Origin: Ephemerocybe angulata
Lineage: Eukaryota > Basidiomycota > Agaricomycetes > Agaricales > Psathyrellaceae
NCBI GenBank assembly: GCA_013368325.1
Contig: JAACJK010000116.1
Span: forward strand, 310,001-374,000
DNA length: 64,000 bases
Direction: 5' to 3'
The notes below the pieces were generated by a model. The model saw only the letters and a list, made by a program, of their open reading frames with translations, was not told the origin of the DNA and searched no databases. The position numbers and the translations under genes were made by a program. This document shows, one piece after another, positions 53,730-64,000 of this stretch. Each line of letters begins with the position of its first letter. Positions within the stretch are counted from its first letter, which is position 1.

Positions 53730-56700
53730 TCATAGATAGAACGGAATGCCGTAGACTACTGGAGCTGCACCCGTAAGATATTTCAGCTTGCATACTTCAC
53801 GAGACTGGGCCACAGCCGTGATAACCGACGGCGAGGAGCTCGCAGTGCTGGATCCAAGAGAACCGTTGAGGCCGATCTTGTCGAATACTGCCATCGAGAA
53901 CTTGTCGATGTCTCTATCAGTAACATCCCAAAGATTGGCGATGAGAGTCGGGCTAAAGGCAGAGGAATCAATTTGACGCGGTAATCGCAACACTGGAAGG
54001 AAAGGGCGTACCATCCACCGAGCATGTAGTTGTACGGGGTCCCGATACGATCGTAGTCACCCATCTCCTTCAATGCACCTGAAGAACATCCCCAGAGCAT
54101 CGTCACGGCACAGGTAGGTAAGCCGCGAATACGCTGTGAGCGGATATACTGCTCGCCACCCCCGTGACCGAAGTATCTACACGCAACGTCAGTATAATGA
54201 GCAAGATCCAATAGGAGTAATACACATACACAACAAGGTCCCGCTGCCTCAGAGCATCAGAGAACTGCTGCTCTGTAACGGCCTGCCCGACGACACCATC
54301 CCAGCCCAGCTTCTTCATACCATCGACCCAGTCTTTGAACCTCCCCTGCGTCTTCGTCAAATCCCCACTAGGATTTAAGATATAGTATCCGTTCTTGGCG
54401 TTCACAGCGGCAGTTCCATCCGCCCTGCCCTCCAGCCCATTCTGTTCTCGCTTCAAGGAGGCAAACGCGATACGATCGTGGAGGAAGTCAATGCAAGGAA
54501 TCCGGCTCACGCTTCTCCCCCTCAAACTCGGCAGACTTTCCCACGGGAGCCCCTGCACATTCTTATCGAGTACAAGGAAAATGTGCTCCTCCTCTTCCCG
54601 TGGAACCGGCTTCGCGCGACTCGCGCTCCCCACCTTAGCCCCCTTCGCTCTCTGCAAACGACCATTATGCTCCTCTAAGACTGCGCGCAGGTCGACGACA
54701 GCCTGCATCGAGTCAACCTCGGCAGTCACAACGGGAACGCCGTGGAACTGGTATAAATCCAGAATGAAGTAGAGCAAGTCTTCGAGCTCTTCTTCGCGGC
54801 ATTTGGGCGAGAGCGCGGAGAAGCAGCGGAGCATGGCGTCGTCGAGGTAGACTTGGCTTGGGGCTTGGGATTGCGAGGCCGCTTTCCTGTGCCCTGCGCG
54901 CGCCTTGGGCTTCTTGTCTTTGATGTGGAGGTTGCGTTGGAAGACTTTGTCGAATTGGGCTCTCAGGTCGTCGAGCTGTTCGTCGGTAAGGTTTGACCGT
55001 GGGCTTAGGATCGTCTATGCAAACTGTCGTCAGGAGGGGTTTAGAAGGTCTGCGGAGACGTAACATACCTTGAAAGCACCCAGCCAACAGAACTCGATAT
55101 TCTCGAGCAGCTCCTTCAACCGTACGTCCAACGCATTCCGCTCCTTCCACCAATTCGACCTCGCCTCGTCATCGTCCGCCCGAACATGCACAGCCGCCTT
55201 CGTACTCTCATTACTCAGCCTTATGATCTCCGTAAACTCAGCAACGGCGTCCTCAAACGACAGATGCTCCTCCTCGTCCCCAGTCCCATTATCGCGCCTC
55301 CCCTTCAGAGGCACGCAGAACAACAGCGGCTCCACAGCATCCTCGCCGCACTCCTGCCGGGATATAAGTAAAGTGGACTTGTCCTCGGCGAGGTGGACGT
55401 GGATGACAGTCCAGTTCGCCGGCAGGCCCTTCGTCTGGGAGTTACGCAGCGAGTCGGTGTCGAGAAGCTTGGCTTGGTACCTTTCTTGCACCGATTCCCA
55501 GTACTCTCGGATGGTCTTCTCGTTCTGCGGGTCTTCGTCGTCGTCGTCGGACTCTATGTCCGAGTCTCCGAGGAGCATGGGGCGGCGGCGGGAAGGCTCC
55601 TTGGCTGGCTGAGGTTTGGGCGTGCCGTCCTCCGATATCATAGGCCATTCGAAGTCATCGGATGGCTTCAGAGCCGCAAGCTTCTGTTGTATAGCCTCTA
55701 GCATCTCCCTCCGAAGCGTGATGGCGGAGGAGGCGTCTACGAGGGAAGAAAAGTTAAAGAACAATCGCATCAGAGGCGAGAGAACACCGACCAAGCAAAG
55801 AGGAAGCATAGTCAGCATTCAACTCGTCCAGTCGCCCGAGAGACGTCTGGAACGCCTTGACGAGGGTAAGCGACACAGCCGCATCTCTGAAATGCAGCAC
55901 GTCCCCGGTCCTGGACGTCAGCGAGATGCTCTCCTGGAAGTACTTCTCAGCAGAGTCCAACGCGCTCAAGACGTCGTTTATGGGGAGTGCACGTTGCGCA
56001 TTGTTCTTGCTCGACATGCCCATGGGTATGGCAATGGCTATATTCGAGAAAGTGTCAGAATACGTCGGCGGCGACGGGCACGGGGACGTACTCGACTCCG
56101 TCAGAGAGTTTAGGAACATGTCGCTCTGGAATCGTTGATGTACGTTGTGCAAAGTAAGATTGGCCATCAACGAGTTCCTCTGGGCCTAGTCAAGAGTCAG
56201 CGTGTGGCCACCACGGACGAGAGTAAGCCATACCTCAATGCGGGACGAAGAAGGCAGCGAGCACAGCTTGTTTAGCAAGCTATCGAACTCCTGGTCCCCA
56301 TTCTCGCGGCGCAGCCAAACTAAAGGCGTATCAGCACGACCGTCTGTCGACCTTCAAGCCCAACAAGCACTCACTATACCGACACAAAACATTCGACAAC
56401 AACTCCGGAACAATCGAATCCGTCCCCGCATCCTGCGCTTCCAACGATTTCCTAAGCCTGTGAACACCTCATCAGTATCCATTGACCCCTAAAAAACGCG
56501 AAAGCGAAAACAACCCCACTCACCCCGTAACAACCCCATCCAACCTCCTAAAATCCCCATCCAACTCCCTCAACATCTCAAGCGCCCTCACACTCCCCTC
56601 ACTCGCCGCCTCCCTCTCCTCCGCCCGCTCATCATACCTCGCCCTCACCCTCTGATACTCCACCCCATCCAACATCCCACCGCCTCCCACCCTCCCCGCC

Positions 56701-59700
56701 GCCTCCCCCAACATTCTTGCCGCCTCCTCCAACCTCCCCAGCCCAAGCTGCACATCCACCATCCTAAGCACCGCGCGCGCCTCGATGACAGGCAGCCCCG
56801 CCGCCTCTCCAAGCGTCTGCACCTGTTTCAGGAAATACTCCGCCTCGCGGGGCGAGCCGCGCGTGAGGTAGGCGTCTGCGAGCGAGAAGAGCACGGAGAT
56901 GAGGCCTTCCATGAATCGCCACTGCAGCTCCGTAGATGTCTTTGAAGAGGTTGCTACTTTCGGTTTGTCTGTGGGCTGGGTTTGGTTGGTGGAGTCGCCT
57001 TCGAGATTTGAAGTAGCGGAGGACTCGAAGGGGTTCTGTCCACTCGTATCGGACGAGCCCTTCGAGCTCGAGCTTGAGCGCGCGAGTCGGGCCGTCGTAT
57101 CGATAGCGCGGTTCCATAGCCGCAGCGATTGCAACAGCGAGCTCAGCGCCAACGTGCCGTCTTCCTACAGAACATATAGATTCAGTAGATGTATATCGAA
57201 CGCAGGCAGAATGAGGAGCGCACCCTAGCGTTTTGTATGAGTCCAAACACCCGACACGCCATAGCGCTCAACTCAAGCCTCCTCGCCCTCATCTGTATCT
57301 TCACGACACTCGACATCCCCCTCTGCTCCCCCACCATCCGATCCGAATGCTCAAACGCCTCCAAATACACCGCCGAACTAACCGCAAAGAAAAGTACCCA
57401 TCAGCATCCTCCACACCCTCCCAGAACAAAAACCCAAATGCAAGAAAACCTCACCTTCGAGGCACGTCGCCCATAAGCGCCAACGTCTCCGAGAACCGCA
57501 GCAGAAAGAACGCAGCCACCTCCGGCGCAGTCTGCCCACTCCGCACAATATCAAGCGCATTCGTAAACACACTCGTTGCGCGCTTCAGTTTACCCAGCTT
57601 CGCGTACTCGTACGCCAGCTCCAAACTCGCGATGATCGACTCTATATTCAAGTTAGAGGTTAGATACCCCGCCAGGAGATAGCAGATAAAGTGTCGTGGG
57701 AAGCGCACGGACCTTCACTTGCCGACCCAAGCTGTCTCTGTGTCAGCTTGCGCAGGAACGCGAGGAGCTGGAAGCGTGGTAGGACGAGGGAGAGTAGGCC
57801 CAGTATCCGCGTCGTTAACACTATCCATCCATTAGCCCCTCAAACAGACTTCATCCAAGACACGAAGAGAAAATGGATACGCACTAAGCAAATCATGAAA
57901 CCCAGCAAAATTATCAAACGGCATAGCGCCCACCGCCCCCGCACCAATCGACGCCCTCGTCGGCGTCCTCACCGTAACCGTAACAGCTTGCACTATGTAC
58001 CACACCCAAAATCAAAATCAACATCACCCCTCATACACACGCATAACCGAAGGAAGGAAGGAACGACAACTCACCTGACCGACCCTTCGCCTTGGGCGTA
58101 ACAGGCACCTTCGTCCTCGGCGCAGGTGCCCTCCTCACGGGGGCCGCCTTCCGGGGCGCGGGCGGCGGACCACCCCTCGTAACCCTCCCCCCACTCCTCG
58201 TCGCCCTCGGCGAGCCCACACCACCAACAACGACGCCCGACATCCTCTTCCCCGTCGCTGGGCTACTACTCACTTTACCGTTCTTCGTGAGAGCAGAAGA
58301 CGAGGTTGTTAAGGCGGCATATTGCGCTGTGTGCATAGATTCGAGGAGGGCAGTCGCAGCCCCGACATGCGCAGAGACGACGGAGAGGACGTCTGAGGGA
58401 CTGGCGCGGTGCGCGAGGTTCGCAAGCCACAGATGCGCCGAGGCTGCGTACTGCGTCTTGTACACTCCCAGTGCCACATCACAGCCCAGATCCTAGACCA
58501 AAAGAAGAAGAATAAGAACAACGATCGCACATATCAGAAAAGAACGGAGATCGAAAGAAGGACGTACGGTTGTAGGCGAAAGCAGCCCAAGAACCTCCAC
58601 GCCCAACTCCTCAAGCGTCTCAAACTCAATCTCTCTCACAAACGACCCAGGCTCCTCCACATCCCGATAGGCAAACTCCAACGCCCGCAAAAGCACCCTC
58701 GCACGGCGCACAGGCATCGCGCACTCCCCCTCCTCCCTCTCTTTCCCCCTTTTCACATCCGTATCTACATCCATCCGCGCATCCTGTTGTGGATCTTGAC
58801 CTGCGGAAGCGGAACCACCCGCCCCAGCCGCATAAACCCCCAACGCATCCCGCAAAAGCTGCACAAGAACCCCCCTCGCGCCCTCCTTCCACCGGTGGAC
58901 GAAGAGCGCCTCGTACTGCTGCTCCAGCAGCGCGCCGACGACGCGGGGGTCGAGGGGGGCTGTTTCGTTCTGGTGTGAAGACGCGGTCCTGGCGGGCGGA
59001 GGGAGGCGAGAGGAGGACGGGGGAGGGGAGAGTGGGGAGGAGGGAGAGGAGGTGATGATGTGGAGGAGGGAGACTTGGGATGGTGGCAGGAGGAGCTCGC
59101 ACGCCCCGACGTAGGTCGTACGGTCCAACAACGAAGCAAGGGGTTTAAGCGCGGATGCATCCCCCGAGGAAGAAGAAGACGAAGACGAAGAGAAGAGAGC
59201 CGAAAGACAAACAGTATCAGACTCGGAAGCGAGGTTCACACTCCCAAACGGAAAAACGCGTATACAGCTAATGAAAGCGTCATACGAGTTCTTACGGTCG
59301 CCGTTCTTGAGGTAGCAGACGGCGAGGAGCTCCCAGCGGCGGTAGAGCTGTTGTTCGAGTTGTACCCACTCTGCCTCCCTTTCTTTCTCTTTGCCCTTCT
59401 CTCTCTCATTCCCATTCTCCTTGCCCTTCCCCTTACCCCCGCTCACGATCTCAGACTCGGACTCGGACTTCGTCCTCGCCCGAGCGCGATGCCCCCCCAA
59501 AGCCCGCTCCCCAACCTCACACGCCCGCCTCAAAAACGGCACCGCAGCGCCGTAGCGCGAGCCCTGGTAGAGCGCCCCTGCGAGGTTGTAGAACGCGCCG
59601 GACACGCAGCGGAGGTAGTTCGGGACGTCCATCTCTTCTTCTCTTCCTTCCTGCTGTTGCTGTCTCCCATCTTCCCCTACTTGATGCTGCGAATTAGAGG

Positions 59701-62019
59701 CGACAACCGAGAGGATGCCAAGCGCCTCGTCCAGATAGTCATACGCAGGTATATAACTCCCCGGATTTGAGATATCAAGCGTCGTACGTCCCAGAACGAA
59801 CAACGAGTCCACAGCGCGCGTCGTAACGTCCCCTCTCAGATCCACGTCCATCTATACCATACACCGTCAGTACACATCCACACACCCCACACCACTTCCG
59901 AATCCCGAGTTATAGAGTAAAAGAGAGTAGTAGGATAAAGAAATGACGCACCGTTTCGCTGAGTACGACGCGGAGGGTGTCGATGCAAGTCTTCAAAACG
60001 CCTCCCACACTCGCTTTAAGAGCGCCTGAAGACCCCTTCGCCTCCAATAACTTATGTAAAGTGCGGCGGAGACGTTCGAGTGCTCGGTCGACCTTGCCTG
60101 CGACGCGGAGGAAGTCGGGGTCGGATTTGTAGGGTGCGGTGCATTGGGAGGCGAGGAGGAGGGGTGTTAGTGCTTGTGCGTGGGGGGAGGTGAGGGTAGA
60201 GGAGCAGTGTTGGAGTGCTTGGATTAGGGCGTCTACGCGGAGTGGTCGTGTCAGTAGGGATACAGAAAGAGGGGAAGGAGAGGAGGGTGCTACGTACTGT
60301 CATCTGAACACGACCCATCCAGGACCCCGTCGGCTTGAGATACGGTCTGAACGAGGGTTGCGTGGACCTTTGTGCCCTCTGATAGAACTTCGCTTAACGT
60401 GGGATAGGCTCGTTCGCCTTCCTCCACTGATGGGGGATTTGAAGGGGAAGGCGAAGGCGAGGGAGAATTGGGAGGAGGCGTGTGGTTGTGGTTGTGGGAG
60501 GTTGAGGGGACCTTCTGTACTAGACGTGCGATGCGGTCTAAGATGGCGATGTCGCCTGCCTATATAAGTTAACTTCAGCACAAGTCGCAAGGACTCCAAT
60601 ACACAATAGACGACTAGATGGAGGATGAACGCACCCGTTTCGCAAAAGAGATCCAATAATCACAAAACGCAAAGAACTTCGTTCCATCCATGAACGTCCC
60701 CGCGTCCGGTCGCGCTCCAGCAGTCCTCACGATCCCCTCCAGCGTCTGCAGCACAATCTCTGCATCCCCCTCATCCTCCTGCTCACTGTTGTGACCCCGA
60801 GACTCGATGGAAGACTTGACGAACGACGCAGTGAAGCGCATGGACTGGTCCCAGAAAGAGTCGGGGGCGACGGTGCCGGGGGAGGCGCTGGCGAGGCAGC
60901 GCAGGGCGTAGGCACGGAGGGTGTAGGTGGCGTGGTGTGGGCGGGGGGTGGGGTCTTGTTCTCTGCCTTCCTTGGACAACGGTGTCGGCTTGGACGATGA
61001 CGAAGTGGGTTTGGATGAAGTGGGTTTGGACGAGGATGAAGTGGGTTTGGAGGACGAGGACGTTGGTTTGGAGGAAGGGGGCTTGGATGAAGTGGATGAA
61101 GTGGATTTGGAGGCAGGAGGAGAGGGCCGGGCAGAGCAGATCTTCGTGATGGCTGTATAAGCGCGTGTGAGGAGGGAGTCGACGTGTTTTTGGGGGAGGG
61201 GGTGGAAGTGCGGCAGCCATTCCAGGATGCTGGGGCTGTTCGGCGATGTGAGGATTAGCGAGAGCTCGGTTATGTCGGATGGGGAGAGGGTGGAGCAGGT
61301 TGTTGTGAGGGCGTGGATGAGGTATGTGGAGAGCATTGTGAGGTGCACGGGGTCGGTGGGAGGGTCTGTGGGGAGGGGGAGGGAGAGGAAGGTTACGTTT
61401 GAAGGTGTGGGGCTGGGGGAGGGAGGGAGGTGGAGGGCTGCACAGAGTGTTGTACGAGAGTCTTTCAGTGTTTCTCGAGCAGCTTCATGCTATCCCATAA
61501 CCCAGTCAATTGCATAGTCGGTTCTATCGACGAAAGACGCACCATATCCATCGCAACAAGCTTGCCCACAACACTCAACGCAGCCCTCTCAATCTCCACC
61601 GTCGCCCCATCGATACCCCTCAGCACTGCAAGATGCTCCCGACTCGCCGCCGCCAAATGGTTCGCCTCCGCGTTGCGCGAGCGCCATACGCTCGTTGTAT
61701 TATCGCTGCTCGACTTCTTCCACCCCGTCTGCGCGAGCGCCGACATGCCCTGCATCGCGGCGTTCACGGCGCGCATCGAGTCTGCTCTTACATCTCTGGG
61801 GCTCGCAGTGGTAGTAGTAGTGGGAGGGGGCGGGGGGCGGCGGGAGGAGGAGGTGATCTTGAGCTTTGAGGCGAGGGCGTCGGCGAGTTCGTCTGCGCCT
61901 GTTGTTTGGGCGGCGCGGGGGCGGCGCGTCGTCGTCGTCGTTGTGGGTTGACGACTCGCAGGCTTCATTGGGGCCTTTGAGGGCGCTGAGGGGGCGGGGG
62001 GTTGTCTGGGTCTGCTCAT
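53730..62019 (-). CDS. ESP1: Separase (caspase-like cysteine protease, peptidase C50)
   Basis: A multi-exon gene of about 8.3 kb. The C-terminal protease is clear. DLVVYFGHGGGEQY holds the catalytic His (codon 54164-54166), TMLWGCSSGAL the catalytic Cys (codon 54086-54088), followed by NYMLGGCPTLIANLWDVTDR and the stop at 53730. The last exons are 53730-53952, 54012-54176 and 54230 to about 55014. Upstream coding blocks include 55068-55740, 55810-56185, 56520-57165, 57450-57660, 58075-58490, 58560-59850 and 60640-61348. The N-terminal helical part has TPR-like stretches (LELAYEYAKLGKLKRATSVF). Separase cleaves cohesin at anaphase and is normally held by securin. The start was placed at 62019 (MSRPRQPP); in-frame ATGs at 62124 and 62166 are possible. 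Internal exon borders are approximate. A Ser/Lys/Pro/Thr repeat lies near 61000-61110. Confidence 0.88.
60990..61110 (-). repeat. Coding minisatellite in the separase N-terminal part
   Basis: Units of 12-21 nt built on GTGGGTTTGGA-GA(A/G)GA (plus strand) encode repeated KPTSSSSKPTS-type sequence on the minus strand. The insertion stays in frame. Confidence 0.75.
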
Positions 62020-62213
62020 GGCTGTGATACGAGGGCGGTCGGGCTCGGGCTTGGATTTGACAACGCGCCGCGCGCACGTGGATGTCACGCGAGGTGCCGG
62101 TGCCGGCCGTGTTCTCCGCGGCATTCGGTCTTCAGTCGTTTTGAGCTCACTCAAACGCTCTCCCACCTCATATGTAAGAGGCAGCCCTCCCGTACGCCGC
62201 GATCACTCCCTCC

Positions 62214-62447
62214 TGTTAGCATATCAGAATCACTACACGATCACGTGTCATGTACAATATCTCTCGTCGTTCGCTGTACTCACAGGTCATACTCTTACCA
62301 CCATATGACCTGTGAGTACAACTTCATCTCCTCGTTCTATTGCCATGACACTCATGTATTCTGTAGTCTAGCTCATCTAGAACTACAGGTAATAGATACT
62401 CTTACCACCATATGACCTTCTAGCTCATCTAGAACTACAGGTTGACA
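62214..62447 (+). repeat. 5' LTR of the copia-type element
   Basis: It starts TGTTAGCA and ends GGTTGACA, the usual TG...CA form. Within it CTCTTACCACCATATGACCT occurs twice (near 62288 and 62399), as does AGCTCATCTAGAACTACAGG (near 62370 and 62422), so the LTR carries an internal duplication. The boundaries are inferred from TG/CA and the adjoining primer site, not from a second LTR. Confidence 0.55.
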
Positions 62448-62468
62448 AGTTATGAGCTCTCGCGCTTA
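62448..62468 (+). other. Primer-binding site for half of initiator tRNA-Met
   Basis: AGTTATGAGCTCTCGCGCTT directly follows the LTR. GTTATGAGC is complementary to the anticodon loop and stem (GCTCATAAC) of eukaryotic initiator tRNA-Met, and CGCGCTT continues toward its D arm. Priming from an internal half-tRNA is characteristic of Drosophila copia and several fungal relatives. Confidence 0.55.
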
Positions 62469-62497
62469 GGCGTTCTCGTATCTCGACTACCACCATC

Positions 62498-62574
62498 TCG
62501 CCACAGGGCGATTCGTTTTCTTTCACCTCGCCATAGGGCGATCTTGTCTCTTTCATCATATCGCCAAAGGGCGT
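62498..62574 (+). repeat. Three small hairpins in the retrotransposon leader
   Basis: TCGCCACAGGGCGA (62498-62511), TCGCCATAGGGCGA (62528-62541) and TCGCCAAAGGGCGT (62561-62574) each form a TCGCC/GGCGA stem with a 4-nt loop that varies only at one base. They are spaced 30 and 33 nt apart, between primer site and gag. Confidence 0.7.
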
Positions 62575-62617
62575 TATCTCCAGTCGACTAGTACATTGAC
62601 GCCGAGGCCCTCTCACG

Positions 62618-64000
62618 ATGGCGCCAACAGTTTCGGCCCAGCCGCGACAGGATCTCGACGACTCTCGTAACGACAACACGCGTAACAGCGGACAACACCA
62701 ACAGTATGGGATCCATATCCCCACCGGTTCAGGACTTACAGGCACGGACTATCGCGATGAGGAAGAAGACGTCAACGACTGGGACCCCAGCGGAAACGAC
62801 GACGCCGTTCCTCCTGACCGAGGCCCGGGCGACATAGTCATTGACCAGGAGGAGCTCCTCCAGTTCCGCCAGTGGCGCCAACAACAACAACAGCAACAGC
62901 AACAGCAACAGAGGGTCGAGCAGCAGCAACAGCAGGGGGGTAACAATGGTGCGTCGACTCAGCAGGCTTCCAATCCTCTTCCAGTCCGTGACCGTCCTCC
63001 ACACATTCAACCTTCTCTTTCTTCGTCTCGTATTCAACCTTCTTCTTCTTCGTCTCGTATCCAACCTTCTTCTTCTTCGTCTCGAGTCGGTTTCTCTAGC
63101 CAACAGGCTGCCCCTTCACTTTCGGCTCGTACTTCTTTCGATTTGGAGACCGATAGTATCTCGACCATACGCGGACAGCCGGTGCAAACCAGCCAACCCG
63201 TACAACCCGTTGTTGAGAATCAACCCATCGGTAACGCCGAGGGGACTCAACTCGTTCATCGTTCTTCTTCTGACGAGGTCTATTTACGTTATCTTGCCCT
63301 TGTTGAAAAAGCCTTTGACAAGCACGGTACTATTCCTCCTGAGTTTCAGAGGGCTTTGGACCGTATTGTGCCAGATATTCCCGATTTTCAACCAAAGCGT
63401 GCTTCCTCGCCTGCGGCCAAGAGACGTTCACACTCTTCCGATTCTAGTTCTAGTTCCTCTGGCTCAGACAGGAACCGTCGCGATCGTCGTAACCATCGTC
63501 GTCGCGATGGAAAGGCTAAGCGCCGGGATCGTTCTCAATCTCGCGACGCGAAGCCTGCACCTAAACTTGATCTCTTTCTTTCTTCTGTTTCTGTTTCTCT
63601 TTTGGACTGTTACCTTGATATGGCTAGCGATTATCCTTCTCGTTACAATCCTTTCTACCGCGCTGCTACCCTTCACAAGAAGGCGCAGATGCCCGTTGTT
63701 TCTCATATCCCACTTTTGGAGAAGCGGTCCGGCTGGAACGACTGGAACAATGCGGTCGTCGTACTGTTGGAGGAACTAAACCTCACCGGTTTCTTCCTTG
63801 ATCTCCCTGACCTCCCCTCCTCCACGGTGCCTTGGAAGCGGCCTGTTACCCGTCAAGCCATCAACCGCATCTCCTCCGATGAAGACCGTGTCGCCTACCA
63901 CATGTGGGGACAGCTGGACGCCATCGCTCGCCATGTTATCGTCACCAGGCTTGGTCGCGAGGTCTACCGCGAGACGGAGAGTCTCCTCCTCTCGTCGTAT
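62618..64000 (+). CDS. Copia-type gag-like polyprotein, N-terminal part
   Basis: An uninterrupted frame of 461 codons from ATG at 62618 to the window edge. The N-terminal half is disordered: acidic, with a Gln run (about residues 88-105), a threefold IQPSSSSSR repeat, then an Arg/Ser-rich patch (DRNRRDRRNHRRRDGKAKRR). A helical domain follows (YLALVEKAFDKHGTIPPEF; later WNDWNNAVVVLLEELNLTGF and DRVAYHMWGQLDAIARHVI) of the type found in gag parts of fungal copia elements, where it forms the particle shell. No zinc knuckle or protease is in view. The assignment rests on the LTR and primer site plus this W-x-x-W-x-x-A helical pattern. Confidence 0.6.
   Translation, partial: MAPTVSAQPRQDLDDSRNDNTRNSGQHQQYGIHIPTGSGLTGTDYRDEEEDVNDWDPSGNDDAVPPDRGPGDIVIDQEELLQFRQWRQQQQQQQQQQQRVEQQQQQGGNNGASTQQASNPLPVRDRPPHIQPSLSSSRIQPSSSSSRIQPSSSSSRVGFSSQQAAPSLSARTSFDLETDSISTIRGQPVQTSQPVQPVVENQPIGNAEGTQLVHRSSSDEVYLRYLALVEKAFDKHGTIPPEFQRALDRIVPDIPDFQPKRASSPAAKRRSHSSDSSSSSSGSDRNRRDRRNHRRRDGKAKRRDRSQSRDAKPAPKLDLFLSSVSVSLLDCYLDMASDYPSRYNPFYRAATLHKKAQMPVVSHIPLLEKRSGWNDWNNAVVVLLEELNLTGFFLDLPDLPSSTVPWKRPVTRQAINRISSDEDRVAYHMWGQLDAIARHVIVTRLGREVYRETESLLLSSY

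Larger units (their letters stand above)
62214..64000 (+). mobile_element. Ty1/copia-type LTR retrotransposon, 5' part (runs off right edge)
   Basis: The part in view comprises a 234-bp LTR (62214-62447), a primer-binding site complementary to half of initiator tRNA-Met, a 150-bp leader with three small hairpins, and a long open gag-like frame. Insertion is about 195 bp upstream of the separase start codon, in the opposite orientation. The pol part and the 3' LTR lie outside. The intact frame suggests a young copy. Confidence 0.65.

Overview
The window is nuclear DNA of a filamentous fungus, most likely a mushroom-forming basidiomycete (Agaricomycetes). The evidence is many 48-65 nt GT-AG introns, a Vps68 homologue, an expanded Zn2Cys6 regulator family, a tetraspanin with a CCG loop, two CsbD-like stress proteins, arrays of F-box genes with an N-terminal coiled coil, and a Ty1/copia element. 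I derived exon structures by hand from splice signals, reading-frame continuity and comparison between paralogues inside the window.

Layout. 1-3.1 kb: 5' end of a probable PDR-type ABC transporter (minus strand), then VPS68 (plus). 4.2-24.2 kb: three paralogous Zn2Cys6 transcription-factor genes (two plus, one minus) of 914, 985 and 949 codons. They share one 14-exon architecture that includes a 6-nt exon inside the zinc cluster. Between the second and third lie a tail-anchored class 3 aldehyde dehydrogenase, a small unknown gene and a CsbD-like gene. 24.3-33.6 kb: a gene-poor stretch with a scrambled tandem duplication (about 26.9-29.4 kb) of a small unknown gene, one intact copy of that gene, an orphan first exon, and pyrimidine-rich minisatellites. 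33.7-37.2 kb: tetraspanin and a second CsbD-like gene. 37.8-53.7 kb: an interleaved array of two F-box families. Family A is a coiled coil, F-box and leucine-rich part; family B is an F-box with a long propeller-like part. The array holds intact copies, a copy split by a 1.5-kb transposon, a frameshifted copy and a C-terminal fragment, plus one tRNA-Thr gene. 53.7-62.0 kb: separase on the minus strand with both catalytic residues visible. 62.2 kb to the end: the 5' LTR, primer-binding site and gag-like frame of a copia element inserted about 195 bp upstream of the separase start.

The housekeeping genes (VPS68, tetraspanin, separase, aldehyde dehydrogenase) appear intact. The variable part is the paralogous regulators and F-box genes, which have been duplicated, inverted, broken and invaded by mobile DNA. 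The most noteworthy points are the conserved 6-nt microexon in three paralogues, the A-B F-box array with a shared promoter motif, and the transposon with phased 21-bp repeats whose insertion can be read base by base.
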